Below, in pieces: positions 51,028 through 60,915 of a stretch of 64,000 bases of DNA (position 1 is the stretch's first letter; every line of letters starts with the position of its first letter). Under the pieces are notes generated by a model. That model made no database searches. It saw only the letters and a list, made by a program, of their open reading frames with translations, and was not told the origin of the DNA. This stretch comes from Flavobacterium daejeonense DSM 17708. Lineage in GTDB: Bacteria > Bacteroidota > Bacteroidia > Flavobacteriales > Flavobacteriaceae. The position numbers and the translations under genes are program-made. The stretch covers positions 1 to 64,000 of the forward strand of contig NZ_AUDK01000016.1 in the NCBI RefSeq assembly GCF_000425425.1, written 5' to 3'.

Positions 51028-52182
51028 TTGTCACAAATTATATCAATAACCGCCTTAGCCTCTATTTCTCCATTAGGAAATAATTCTAAAAATATTTGGG
51101 AAAAGTACCTTTCACCAAAACATTGTTTTACTAAAACGCAATTGGATAATCAGGAGACTTTGGTAGCAGTTTTGGATGAAGAATCTCAAAAAATAGTTTC
51201 GGACTTGCAACATTCCGATATTAAATACAAGACTTTGGATAAATCGGTTTTGTATGCCATGGCTGCATCGCGACAGGCTGTTAAAAATGCAGGATGGGAT
51301 ACCGATTCTGTTTTTGGAATAAATATCGGTTCTTCGCGTGGAGCGACCGATTTGTTTGAAAGACATTTTCAGGAATATTTAGAGACAGGAAAATCGCAAA
51401 CATTGGCTTCGCCTACTACAACTTTAGGAAATATTTCTTCCTGGGTGGGACATGATTTGCAAAGTACAGGTCCTGAAATTTCGCATTCGATAACCTGTTC
51501 TACGGCTTTGCACGCGCTTTTAAATGGTGTGGCTTGGTTGCGTTCTGGGATGGCTGATAAATTTCTTGTTGGAGGTAGTGAAGCACCTTTAACCGATTTT
51601 ACTATCGCTCAAATGAGAGCTTTAAAAATCTATTCGCATAGTGACGAAGCTTATCCAAATCAGGCCTTGAATTTTGATAAGAAATTGAATTCAATGATTT
51701 TAGGGGAAGGAGCTGCTGTTGCCTGTTTAGAGCTGGGAAAAAAGGACAATGCTCTGGCTTTTGTGGAAGGTGTTGGCTATGCTACCGAAATTTTGGAACA
51801 CAATATTTCTATTTCGGCAGAAGCGATTTGTTTTCAAAAATCGATGAAAATGGCTTTGCAAAATATAAATCCTGAAGAGGTAGATGCGATTGTAATGCAC
51901 GCTCCGGGAACTAAGGCCGGAGATTTAACAGAATACAAAGCAATTCAGAAAATTTTCGGAGAAAAGCTGCCGTTGCTGACTACGAATAAATGGAAAATCG
52001 GGCACACCTTTGGTGCTTCGGGCATATTGAGTGTAGAATTGGCCATTTTGATGCTGCAACACAATCAGTTTATTGGAGTTCCTTTTGCGAAAGCGCAAAC
52101 ACAAACAAAACCTATTCGAAAAGTATTGGTAAATGCAGTTGGTTTCGGTGGAAACGCGGTGAGTGTTTTGTTGTCAGTTTAG
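51028..52182 (+). CDS. Beta-ketoacyl synthase of the biotin locus, TTG start
   Basis: 384 residues. The frame opens with TTG at 51028 (MSQIISITALASISPLGNNS) and no ATG lies nearby, so TTG is taken as start. Thiolase-fold condensing enzyme: active Cys157 in SITCSTALHALLNG, His291 in VMHAPGTKAGDL (normally HGTGT), His326 in NKWKIGHTFGASG. It condenses acyl-ACP with malonyl units. Directly after bioA, it may help build the pimeloyl chain, since no bioC or bioH is in the window. A general fatty-acid role cannot be excluded. Confidence 0.8.
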   Translation: MSQIISITALASISPLGNNSKNIWEKYLSPKHCFTKTQLDNQETLVAVLDEESQKIVSDLQHSDIKYKTLDKSVLYAMAASRQAVKNAGWDTDSVFGINIGSSRGATDLFERHFQEYLETGKSQTLASPTTTLGNISSWVGHDLQSTGPEISHSITCSTALHALLNGVAWLRSGMADKFLVGGSEAPLTDFTIAQMRALKIYSHSDEAYPNQALNFDKKLNSMILGEGAAVACLELGKKDNALAFVEGVGYATEILEHNISISAEAICFQKSMKMALQNINPEEVDAIVMHAPGTKAGDLTEYKAIQKIFGEKLPLLTTNKWKIGHTFGASGILSVELAILMLQHNQFIGVPFAKAQTQTKPIRKVLVNAVGFGGNAVSVLLSV

Positions 52183-52189
52183 GTAGTTG

Positions 52190-52285
52190 TAACGCAAAGC
52201 TTCGCTAAGATTTCACAAAGCGTCGCCAAGTGATTTCTTTTTCGTGTATCTTGGTGTTTTTCTTGGTGTGTCTTTGCGAAAGAAA
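52190..52285. repeat. Repeat-rich convergent spacer
   Basis: Contains ACGCAAAGCTTCGC, GCGTCGCCAAG, CTTGGTG twice and CTTTGCGAAAG, arranged in partly inverted order between the ketosynthase gene and convergent recX. It may serve as terminator for both. Confidence 0.5.
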
Positions 52286-52286
52286 T

Positions 52287-52769
52287 CTATTCTTCTGTTG
52301 TATCATTTTCCAACTCCCTGACTTTCTCATAAACAAGATTGCTTTCGAAGCCTCTTCGAAGCATAAAATCACAGAACTTCTTTCTTTTTTTGAGTGCATT
52401 TGTTTCTCGAATGGATTCCCAGTTTCTATTGGCTAAAGTCTCGAAAGTTTCGTAGTATTCTTCGGGGCTGATTTCTTTTAAAGCGGTATTAATTATTGTT
52501 TGATTGATCCCTCTGAATTTTAATTCATTAGTAATTCGGATTTTCCCCCAATGTTTAATGCGGTGTTTTCCTCGGGCAAAACTGCAGGCGAAACGTTCTT
52601 CGTTAAGGAAATTATCGCTAATCAATTGATGGATAATTTGGTTAATTTCTTCCGAATTCATTTTCATGCTTCGTAATTTTTGAATTACTTCTTCATGACA
52701 ACGTTCCTGATAGGCGCAGTAATGTTCGATTTTTTGAACGGCTTCTTTAATGGAAAAAACGTCTTTCAT
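52287..52769 (-). CDS. recX: RecX regulatory protein
   Basis: 160 residues of three-helix repeats: AVQKIEHYCAYQERCHEEVI, LISDNFLNEERFACSFARGK, HWGKIRITNELKFRGINQTI, FEKVRELE-like end (YEKVRELENDTTEE). RecX binds the RecA filament and limits its activity. It is not next to recA here, which is usual for Bacteroidota. Confidence 0.9.
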   Translation of the reverse strand: MKDVFSIKEAVQKIEHYCAYQERCHEEVIQKLRSMKMNSEEINQIIHQLISDNFLNEERFACSFARGKHRIKHWGKIRITNELKFRGINQTIINTALKEISPEEYYETFETLANRNWESIRETNALKKRKKFCDFMLRRGFESNLVYEKVRELENDTTEE

Positions 52770-53078
52770 TTTTATTGCAATTATTCGTCATAAAGATACT
52801 TGTTTTCGGTAAAAAGTATGTTTTTGTCTGTGAAATAGCTGTTTTTTCTGTGGAAAAACCAAATTAGAAATTACGGTCTTAGATATGAAATTTTGCATGT
52901 TAAAGCCTTATGAATAAAGAGGTTTGAGAGGAAAAATGTACTTCAACGAGAAAATAAGTACATCAACGTTTTTAGTTTTTCGAATAAAAAAATACAATTA
53001 ATCTTGCCTCGTAATTACTGTTTTTATCAGTTGAGGATTAAAGTTTTAAGGTTTGTGCCTGCTCCAAATAAATATCTT
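52770..53078. promoter_or_regulatory. Divergent spacer, 309 bases, weak signals only
   Basis: Between recX and the 1390-residue surface protein. ATGTACTT (52936-52943) and AAGTACAT (52956-52963) form an 8-base inverted repeat within two near copies of TACTTCAACG / TACATCAACG. TAATCTTG (52999-53006) is a one-mismatch -7 box. No gene is supported; the frame from a TTG at 53004 is an upstream extension that I do not accept. Confidence 0.4.
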
Positions 53079-56000
53079 ATGAGACTAATTTTACCTAAGA
53101 AATCTTTTTTTATATTTTTTATTGTTTTGTTTTTTTTTGTTGAAGGGTTTTCACAAACATATACAATAACAGGAAATGTTAACGCTTCTAGTTATAGTTG
53201 TAGCACATTTGTGGGATATACTACTATTAGTATAGGTAATGGTTCTGCTACGACAAAATTAACAATGGATCAAGACTTAAATTTGATAGGTAGTTGTTCA
53301 TTAGGGCCGCTTAGAATTATTATCAATAATGCAACTCTTGATTTTTCTATGGCTAATAAACGATTAACATTGCCAGAAGGCTCGTCGATAGAGTTTACTA
53401 ATGGTGGTGCTTTGTATCCTAATGGAGGTAACGGAGGTGGCTGCACTGGAAGTGATAGGATTTATATCGGTACAAAAAATATAGCAGCCTGCCAGGGTTC
53501 TTCTGGAGTAGTAGGTTTTGACGATATTAATATTTTGGGAGGTACTGGTGCGGCTTATTCAAATTCACCAGTTTGCGTTGGAAGTTCAATTAATTTAACT
53601 GCAACACCTCCACCAAATGGTAGTTTTACTTACTCTTGGACTGGACCTAACTCTTTTACAAGTACGTCACAAAACCCAACATTTATTGCTACTGCTTCAA
53701 GTGGAGGTGTTTATAGTGTAACTATGACTAGAACCGATGGTAAAGCTACTTATGGACAAGTTACAGTAAAAGTTAATTCTCTTTCTACCGTGGCAGCTAT
53801 TGAAGGAGGAGCAACAACAGTATGTGTTAATACGTCAACATCAGCATTTACAAATGCTACTTCTGGAGGTACATGGTCAATTACAAATGGAACAGGAACA
53901 GCTAGCATTACATCTGGAGGAGTTGTTACAGGTTTATCAGCTGGTTCAGTAACTGTTGTTTATACAGTTTCTAATGGTACTTGTACCAATTCGACAACTA
54001 AATCTTTGACTATAAATGCTAATAATACAGTAAGTTCAGCTTCATCGAGTCCAACTTTATGTGTAAATACAGCAATAACCAATATTACCCATACCACAAC
54101 TGGAGCAACTGGAATAGGTTCTGCTTCTGGTTTACCAACAGGAGTTACTGCGTCATGGTCGTCAAATACCATTACTATCAGCGGTACACCTACGCAAACG
54201 GGCACTTTTAATTATAGTATCCCTTTAACAGGAGGATGTGGAAGTGTTAATGCAACGGGTGTGCTAACTGTTAATAACTTACCTAATAATGTCTATAATG
54301 GTTTTTCGGCAACTACTATTTGTGCCGGTGGTAGTCCGCAACTGACTTTTGACGCTGAAGATGCTACTTTTTCGACGCCTTATAGTATTACTTATAAAAA
54401 CGATGCTACTTCTGTTCAATATACTGTTTCAATTCCATCTGCAGCACCTTATAGCTTTACTCCGGGGGATAATCCCACATCGAATACAGGTTATACTTTA
54501 GTTTCTATTTCGAATGCAACTTGTACAAGAACGAGTGATTTTGCAAATCCCGGAGCTAATTTAATTGTTCGTCCAATACCTACTGCTACTATAAGTGGTA
54601 CAACAACTGTTTGTGTTGGTGCTTCGTCTCCAAATATTACATTTACGAATCCTCAAACAGTTGCTATAACCATAACTTATAACATAAATGAAGGAACAAA
54701 TCAAACGGTAAATGTTGCAGGAGGAGGAAATAGTTCAACAAATGTAGCGGTTTCAACAGCATCCGCAGGTGATTTTGTTTATAATTTAGTTAGTGTGGTT
54801 TATCAAAGTACACCCAATTGTTCGAACACACTTTCAGTTAGTGCAACGGTAACTGTGAATAGCAATTCTGTTGCGCCAACAAGTATCACTGGAACAACGA
54901 CTATTTGTAGTGGTGATTCTACAACTTTGACTTTAAGTGGAGGAACAGCTGGTACAGGGGCTGTTGCTAAATGGTATTCGGGTTCTTGTGGTGGGACTTT
55001 ACTAGGGACAGGAAACAGTATATCTGTTTCGCCAATTTCAACAACAACTTATTTTGTTAGATATGAAGGAACTTGTAATACAACTTCATGTGCTTCTGCA
55101 ACTGTAACTGTGAATGATAATAATACAGTAAGTGAAGCCTCATCAAATCCAATATTATGTGTTAATGCTACTATGACTAATGTTACACATACTACTACCG
55201 GGGCAACAGGAATAGGGATAGCCAGTAATTTGCCGGCAGGAGTTACAGTATCTTGGGCTTCTAATACAATTACTATTACTGGAGTTCCTACCGAATCAGG
55301 TACTTTTAATTATAGTATTCCTCTAACAGGAGGATGTGGAAATGTTAGTGCTACAGGAACGATTGTTGTTAATCCTCTTCCAACGATTCCAACAGCAGGT
55401 ACACCAACAAATCCAACCTGTACAGTGCCTACAGGAAGTGTGCCTTTGAGTGGGTTGCCTTCATCAGGGACTATTGTTCAGACAGGATATAGAAGTGATA
55501 GTTATGCAATTACAGGAGGTGGGACACAAGTTATTTCAGGACTTTTGCCGGGAACTTATTATTTTGCAATTGATAATGGAAGTTGTGTTTCTGGTACAGT
55601 GACTGTTGTTATTATTGCTCCGGTTACTAATACCTGGTCAACCGGATGGAGTAATGGGACTCCTGCGATTAACCAAAGGTTAGTTTTCGCTACTAATTAC
55701 GAAAATGATGCAGATGTAGAGGGTTGTTCTTGTCAAGTAACTGGGTCGGCAATTGTTACTATTAAATCCGGACGTACTTTAAAAATTGAGAATGAAGTTG
55801 AAGTTGCCAACACAGCATCTTTAATTTTCGAAAACGATGCTAGTTTAGTTCAAATGAATGATGCTGCTGTAAACTCAGGAAATATCAATTACCATCGTCA
55901 TACTGGTTTTGTAAAACGCTATGATTTTACCTATTGGTCATCACCTGTTGCGGGACAAACTCTAAAGGCTTTGTCTCCCAATACACTTTTTGATAAATAT

Positions 56001-57251
56001 TATAGCTATAATCCAACTTCGGGATGGAAAATAGAATATTATGGAGCTGCTATAATGGAAAAGGGACGCGGATATATTATTAGAGCGCCACAAACATTTA
56101 GTATTACTGTGCCGGCTGTTGATACAGCTCCTGAGTTTGTTGGGGTGCCTAATAATGGATTAGTTTCTTATGATGTGCTCCCTAATTTAGTAAACCTTGT
56201 AGGGAATCCTTATCCTTCAGCTATTGATGCAGATAAGTTTATTGCTGCAAATTCAGCTTCATTAGAAGGTACGCTTTATTTTTGGACTCATAATACATCA
56301 CCAAGTAAAGATATTGCAGGAGATGCTATTTATAATTACACTGCAAATGATTATTTTATTTATAATAAAACAGGAGGTGTTGGCGTTTCTGGAAAAATAG
56401 CAGCAGGTCAAAGTTTTTTTGCACCATCAAGTACAACAGGAGGAACAGTACTATTTAATAATGCGATGAGATATACCGAAGGACAACCTAATTATGATAA
56501 TTCACAGTTTTATAAATTGGGAAGCACTTCTAAAACAACTATTAAAGCTGAAGTTGAAATTAAAAAAAGCCGTATTTGGCTGAATCTAACTAATAAAGAA
56601 GGTGCTTATAAGCAAATGTTAATAGGTTATATTGATGGAGCTACTAATAATTATGATGCCGGTTTTGACGGAGTAACTTATGATGGAAACCAATTTGTTG
56701 ATTTTTATAGTGTGAATAATGCGGTAAATTTGGCTATTCAGGGTAGAGCTTTGCCTTTTGTAAAACAAGACAGTGTGGCATTAGGGTATAAATCAACAAT
56801 TGTGGGTGATTTTCAAATAAGTATTGACCATGCCGATGGTGTTTTAGAAACTCAGAATGTATTTTTAGAAGATAAAACACTGAATATACTCCATGATTTA
56901 AGAAAAGGGGCTTACACTTTTACAACAGCTAAGGGAGTCTTTAATAATCGTTTTATATTGCGTTATGTAGATAAAAATGTGGTAGAGGAAGTTGCTGCAC
57001 CAGTTGCGTCGGAAGAATTAAGTAATGAAGTTGTAGCCTCGGTTAAGGACGGAGTAATTACTGTGAATTCGACAGTTGGAGCTTTAAAAACAGTTGTTAT
57101 CTATGATGTTTCAGGAGGAAACTTGTATCAAAAAGATAATATTGATTCGAATGAATTAGTGATTCAACAATTAATATCCAGTCATCAGGTTTTGGTGATT
57201 AAAATAGTTTTGTCAGATGGGTCAGGCTTGAGTCGAAAAGTGATTTATTAG
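53079..57251 (+). CDS. Giant secreted Ig-repeat protein with T9SS type A sorting domain
   Basis: 1390 residues from the ATG at 53079. Signal peptide (MRLILPKKSFFIFFIVLFFF then VEGFSQ). An N-terminal beta-rich region with cysteines is followed by several Ig/PKD-like domains (SNSPVCVGSSINLTATPPPN, PVCVG/TICSG starts). Two near-identical domains lie at about 315-396 and 681-762. From about residue 850 a module shared with the next gene follows (CSCQVTGSAIV, YDFTYWSSPVAGQ, GNPYPSAIDAD). The end VVIYDVSGGNLY...LSRKVIY fits a type IX sorting domain, so it is probably exported to the cell surface. Likely adhesin or surface-layer component. Confidence 0.8.
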   Translation: MRLILPKKSFFIFFIVLFFFVEGFSQTYTITGNVNASSYSCSTFVGYTTISIGNGSATTKLTMDQDLNLIGSCSLGPLRIIINNATLDFSMANKRLTLPEGSSIEFTNGGALYPNGGNGGGCTGSDRIYIGTKNIAACQGSSGVVGFDDINILGGTGAAYSNSPVCVGSSINLTATPPPNGSFTYSWTGPNSFTSTSQNPTFIATASSGGVYSVTMTRTDGKATYGQVTVKVNSLSTVAAIEGGATTVCVNTSTSAFTNATSGGTWSITNGTGTASITSGGVVTGLSAGSVTVVYTVSNGTCTNSTTKSLTINANNTVSSASSSPTLCVNTAITNITHTTTGATGIGSASGLPTGVTASWSSNTITISGTPTQTGTFNYSIPLTGGCGSVNATGVLTVNNLPNNVYNGFSATTICAGGSPQLTFDAEDATFSTPYSITYKNDATSVQYTVSIPSAAPYSFTPGDNPTSNTGYTLVSISNATCTRTSDFANPGANLIVRPIPTATISGTTTVCVGASSPNITFTNPQTVAITITYNINEGTNQTVNVAGGGNSSTNVAVSTASAGDFVYNLVSVVYQSTPNCSNTLSVSATVTVNSNSVAPTSITGTTTICSGDSTTLTLSGGTAGTGAVAKWYSGSCGGTLLGTGNSISVSPISTTTYFVRYEGTCNTTSCASATVTVNDNNTVSEASSNPILCVNATMTNVTHTTTGATGIGIASNLPAGVTVSWASNTITITGVPTESGTFNYSIPLTGGCGNVSATGTIVVNPLPTIPTAGTPTNPTCTVPTGSVPLSGLPSSGTIVQTGYRSDSYAITGGGTQVISGLLPGTYYFAIDNGSCVSGTVTVVIIAPVTNTWSTGWSNGTPAINQRLVFATNYENDADVEGCSCQVTGSAIVTIKSGRTLKIENEVEVANTASLIFENDASLVQMNDAAVNSGNINYHRHTGFVKRYDFTYWSSPVAGQTLKALSPNTLFDKYYSYNPTSGWKIEYYGAAIMEKGRGYIIRAPQTFSITVPAVDTAPEFVGVPNNGLVSYDVLPNLVNLVGNPYPSAIDADKFIAANSASLEGTLYFWTHNTSPSKDIAGDAIYNYTANDYFIYNKTGGVGVSGKIAAGQSFFAPSSTTGGTVLFNNAMRYTEGQPNYDNSQFYKLGSTSKTTIKAEVEIKKSRIWLNLTNKEGAYKQMLIGYIDGATNNYDAGFDGVTYDGNQFVDFYSVNNAVNLAIQGRALPFVKQDSVALGYKSTIVGDFQISIDHADGVLETQNVFLEDKTLNILHDLRKGAYTFTTAKGVFNNRFILRYVDKNVVEEVAAPVASEELSNEVVASVKDGVITVNSTVGALKTVVIYDVSGGNLYQKDNIDSNELVIQQLISSHQVLVIKIVLSDGSGLSRKVIY
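54021..54265 (+). repeat. Internal domain repeat, copy 1
   Basis: Codes for an 82-residue domain beginning NNTVSSASSSPTLCVNTAIT, repeated at 55119-55363, exactly 366 codons downstream. Confidence 0.85.
55119..55363 (+). repeat. Internal domain repeat, copy 2
   Basis: Begins NNTVSEASSNPILCVNATMT; same length and same cysteines as copy 1, with scattered substitutions. It points to domain duplication within the gene. Confidence 0.85.
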
Positions 57252-57270
57252 TCAATTAAGAAATAGTTTC

Positions 57271-57306
57271 AAAAATCCCGATTGCAGTTTGTAATCGGGA
57301 TTTTTT
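57271..57306 (+). terminator. Terminator between the two giant genes
   Basis: AAAAATCCCGATT (57271-57283) and AATCGGGATTTTT (57293-57305) form a long stem with T tail. The stem contains TCCCGAT, again related to the palindrome family. Confidence 0.85.
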
Positions 57307-57467
57307 GGTTTAGAATATTTCATAAGCTATTGGTTTAGCGATTGTTTGCATTGGAAACAATAATTTTTTTAAGGCATAATTGTATTTTAACAGCAAAAAA
57401 CTGTATTTAATCGATTTTTTACCTACTTTTAGTACGGATTTTTTTACCCCCAAAAAGTCACACCCAA

Positions 57468-57486
57468 CCGGATATAAGGTATCCGG
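57468..57486 (+). promoter_or_regulatory. Leader hairpin upstream of the second giant gene
   Basis: CCGGATA (57468-57474) and TATCCGG (57480-57486) form a perfect GC-rich stem, about 30 bases before the ATG at 57517, followed by a T-rich run. It looks like a terminator or attenuator placed in the leader. Confidence 0.45.
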
Positions 57487-57516
57487 CGGTTTGTCTATTT
57501 TTTTTATTGAAGGGGT

Positions 57517-60500
57517 ATGCGTCCAAATTTTTTTACTTTTCAATCCTTGCTACAAAAGCCGGTATATACTGGTTTGTTATTGTTGCTTTGTCTTTTTCAA
57601 TCCTTTTTTTTATTTAGTCAAACGACTAAAACGTTGACTTCTTCAGGTACATTAGAAGTGCCGGCTGGTGTTACTAGTTTGTCTGTTCAATGTTGGGGAG
57701 CCGGTGGCGGTGGCGGTGGGTCTAATAATACATTATCGGCTGCAGGTGGTGGTGGTGGTGGTGCTTTTAAACAAGGAACGGTAATAGTAGGTGTTGATAA
57801 GGATAATGTAAAAGTTTTTTATACTGTTGGATCCGGAGGATCTGGAGGTTCTACAGCAAGTATTAATGGTTCGACTGGAGGTGCTACTATTTTTTCTACT
57901 ATTTCTGCTAATGGTGGAGCAGGAGGGCAAGGGGGAACTTCATTAATTCAATATGGCACTGGTGGTATCGGAGGAGCGGCAGGTGATTATAAAGGAGGAA
58001 ATGGTGCGACTGCATATTTACTAGGAGCTTCGCTTATTCCTTTGGTTATTGAAGCGAATATTAGTGGTGGCGGTGGAAGTAGTGCAGGAACTGCTACAAA
58101 TGGGAATAATACTGCTGGGAAAAATGGAGGAGTAGCTGTAACTAATGGGGGAGCAGGGGGAGCTGGAAATTCACAAAATATTATTGATTTATTATTGTCT
58201 CCTGATAATCCGGGTTTTCCGGGTAGTGTGCCTGGAGGTGGAGGTGGTGGAGCTGTAGGAGTAGGTGTTGTTAATGGTGTTTTAGGGGGGCTTATAAATG
58301 GTAATATTGCAGCGAGTACAGGAGGAAAAGGCGGGGACGGTCAAATAAAAGTAACGTATACCTGTCCAACGTACAGTGTTTCCGGTGTTTCTGCTGCAAG
58401 TACCTGTACTACTTTTGGAACTGCTGTAATTACATTGAATGCAACTGCGGAAGGATTGCCGGTTGGGACTTATACGGTAACTTATGACAGAAGTGTTCCA
58501 GAGGCTACAGGACTTACCGCTACTATGGTAGTCGAAACAGCCGGAACAGGGGCTTTTACCGCTACCGGATTAACAGCGGCAGGTGTAAGCAGAATAACTG
58601 TCAAAAGATTAACTTCTGTTGATTGTTTTACGGATATTAGTAATCAATATGTTAATTTGACTGTGAATACTGTGCCTGCTCAACCGGGAACGATAAGTGG
58701 TTATAATAGTCAATGTGCTGGAAATACTTCACAAACTTATAGCATAGCAACTGTTGCTAATGCTTTATCTTATACTTGGACTGTCGATACGGCTTCAGGA
58801 TGGGCTATTACTTCGGGACAAAATTCGAATTCGATAACGCTTACTGTTGGTACTGCTGCTGCCAATATAAGTGTGGTAGCGGTTAATGAATGTGGTAATT
58901 CGACTGCGAGTACATTGGCAGTCAGTTTAAATATTCCGGCTCCAACGACATCTGTTACCTTGCAGCCTACTTGTTTGGTAAATACAGGAACAATTACGGT
59001 AACGAGTCCCGCTCCGGCTGCCGGTATTAGTTATAGCCGGGACGGAATTGATTATTCAAATACCAGTGGGGTTTTTACTTTGGTGCCTATTGGTGATTAT
59101 AGTATAACTGCAAAATATCCTTCCGGCTGCATCTCGGAAATAGCTACTATTGCGATGGAATCTTCGGTTGTTGTAAGAACATGGAATGGTTCCTGGGATT
59201 CTGGAGTGCCTACCATTGAAGAGAAAGTGATTTTTGAATCGGATTATGATGAAGATGAAAGTATTGAAGCCTGTTCCTGTCAGGTGAACTCAGGAGCTGA
59301 TGTGGAAATAAAATCAGGACGGTATATGAAACTTCGCAATGAATTAGTGGTGGAGGATGGAGGTTCTTTAACTTTTGAAAACAATGCCAGTTTGGTTCAG
59401 ATAAATGATGATAGTGAGAATTCTGGTGAAATAATTTACAAAAGATATACGAAACCTGTAAAGCGTTATGATTTTACCTATTGGTCTTCTCCAGTTGAAA
59501 GGCAGACATTAAAAAAGCTTTCGCCAACTACTTTAGCGGATAAATATTATAGTTACAATCCTAATACAGGTTGGGTGATTCATTATAATGGAAATAAGAT
59601 TATGGAGCCGGGAGAAGGTTATATTATCCGCGCACCGCAAACTTTTAGTATCACCGCTGCGACCATTGATTATAATCCTAAGTTTGAAGGACCACCAAAT
59701 AATGGAGAAATTACTAAAACTTTAGAAGGTAATAAAGTGTATCTTCTCGGAAATCCTTATCCGTCTGCCATTGATGCCGATGCGTTTTTGAATATAAATT
59801 CGGATTTAGAGCTCGATCCAGAGGACAGAGTTTTAGAAGGAACACTTTATTTTTGGACACATAATTCACCACCAAGTGACAATGTTGGTACTTTTCCGGG
59901 GAATGACCCTGCAATTTACAATTATACAAGCAGTGATTATGCTGCCTATAATCGTACCGGAGGTGTAGCAACCCATGCGGCTGTTGTGGATGATGATGAA
60001 AATGATCCAAATGATAATAATAATTTAAGTGAACCAACAGGGAAAATAGCCGCAGGACAGGGCTTTTTTGCGCCCACAACTAAGGGCGGAGCAATTATTT
60101 TTAATAATAGTATGCGTCTTGTTGGTGATGTAGTAATTGATAATTCGCAGTTTTTTAAAATGACAACTGCTGCAAAATCTGCTAAAGCATTAGAGAAAAA
60201 CCGACTTTGGCTGAATTTATCCAATGCTCAGGGCGCTTTTAAGCAAACTTTAATCGGGTATATAACTGGAGCGACCAACGGATATGAAGGGAGTTTTGAT
60301 GGTGTAAGTTATGACGGAAACCAGTATGTTGATTTTTATAGTGTTAACCAAGGGGCAAATTTTTCTATTCAGGGAAGAGCTTTGCCTTTTCAGAAAAAAG
60401 ATAGCATTGTTTTAGGCTATAAAACGGCTATTGTGGGTGAATTTCAAATTAGTATTGACCATGCTGATGGGAAGTTGGCTTCGCAAAAAGTATTTTTAGA

Positions 60501-60867
60501 AGATAAAATGCTGAATGTATGGCACGATTTGAAGGAGCCTTACGTTTTTACCACTGAAAAAGGAATTTTTAACGACCGTTTTCTATTGTTTTATCAGGAT
60601 AAGAATGCGGTGGAGGAAGACACAGTTGATACTGAAGTTGCGGGAGTAGTGATTGCTGTAAAAGACAAAACGATTACCATTAATAGTGCAGATTCATTAA
60701 TAAATACCGTTGCTGTTTATGATTTTTCAGGACGCTTAGTTTATTCTAATTCTGTTATTAATGCTAATAGTACAGTTGTTCGGAATTTGTTTGTCAATCA
60801 TGCGGCTTTAATTGTGCAGCTTGAATTAGAAAATGGTAAAAAAGTAAACCGGAAAATAATTTATTAA
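57517..60867 (+). CDS. Giant secreted Gly-rich protein with T9SS type A sorting domain
   Basis: 1116 residues. Signal peptide ending near SFFLFSQT. Residues about 50-275 are very Gly-rich (CWGAGGGGGGSNNTLSAAGG), as in adhesin-like glycine-rich domains. A PKD-like region follows (about 390-480, PGTISGYNSQCAGNTSQTYS), then from about residue 555 the module shared with the preceding gene (CSCQVNSGADVE, YDFTYWSSPVERQ, GNPYPSAIDADAF). It ends in a T9SS-like domain (VAVYDFSGRLVYSNSVINAN, NRKIIY). Surface location and a role in adhesion or gliding are inferred. Confidence 0.8.
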   Translation: MRPNFFTFQSLLQKPVYTGLLLLLCLFQSFFLFSQTTKTLTSSGTLEVPAGVTSLSVQCWGAGGGGGGSNNTLSAAGGGGGGAFKQGTVIVGVDKDNVKVFYTVGSGGSGGSTASINGSTGGATIFSTISANGGAGGQGGTSLIQYGTGGIGGAAGDYKGGNGATAYLLGASLIPLVIEANISGGGGSSAGTATNGNNTAGKNGGVAVTNGGAGGAGNSQNIIDLLLSPDNPGFPGSVPGGGGGGAVGVGVVNGVLGGLINGNIAASTGGKGGDGQIKVTYTCPTYSVSGVSAASTCTTFGTAVITLNATAEGLPVGTYTVTYDRSVPEATGLTATMVVETAGTGAFTATGLTAAGVSRITVKRLTSVDCFTDISNQYVNLTVNTVPAQPGTISGYNSQCAGNTSQTYSIATVANALSYTWTVDTASGWAITSGQNSNSITLTVGTAAANISVVAVNECGNSTASTLAVSLNIPAPTTSVTLQPTCLVNTGTITVTSPAPAAGISYSRDGIDYSNTSGVFTLVPIGDYSITAKYPSGCISEIATIAMESSVVVRTWNGSWDSGVPTIEEKVIFESDYDEDESIEACSCQVNSGADVEIKSGRYMKLRNELVVEDGGSLTFENNASLVQINDDSENSGEIIYKRYTKPVKRYDFTYWSSPVERQTLKKLSPTTLADKYYSYNPNTGWVIHYNGNKIMEPGEGYIIRAPQTFSITAATIDYNPKFEGPPNNGEITKTLEGNKVYLLGNPYPSAIDADAFLNINSDLELDPEDRVLEGTLYFWTHNSPPSDNVGTFPGNDPAIYNYTSSDYAAYNRTGGVATHAAVVDDDENDPNDNNNLSEPTGKIAAGQGFFAPTTKGGAIIFNNSMRLVGDVVIDNSQFFKMTTAAKSAKALEKNRLWLNLSNAQGAFKQTLIGYITGATNGYEGSFDGVSYDGNQYVDFYSVNQGANFSIQGRALPFQKKDSIVLGYKTAIVGEFQISIDHADGKLASQKVFLEDKMLNVWHDLKEPYVFTTEKGIFNDRFLLFYQDKNAVEEDTVDTEVAGVVIAVKDKTITINSADSLINTVAVYDFSGRLVYSNSVINANSTVVRNLFVNHAALIVQLELENGKKVNRKIIY

Positions 60868-60871
60868 AGCA

Positions 60872-60907
60872 AAAAAAATCCATTAGGTATTTCTAATGGA
60901 TTTTTTT
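60872..60907. terminator. Bidirectional terminator
   Basis: AAAAAAATCCATTAG (60872-60886) and CTAATGGATTTTTTT (60893-60907) form a perfect stem between the giant gene and convergent bioB. Confidence 0.85.
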
Positions 60908-60915
60908 CGTTGTTA

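Noticed and set aside
53960-54205. 81-codon minus-strand frame within the first giant gene
   Set aside because: Antisense artefact of Thr/Asn/Ile-rich repeats.
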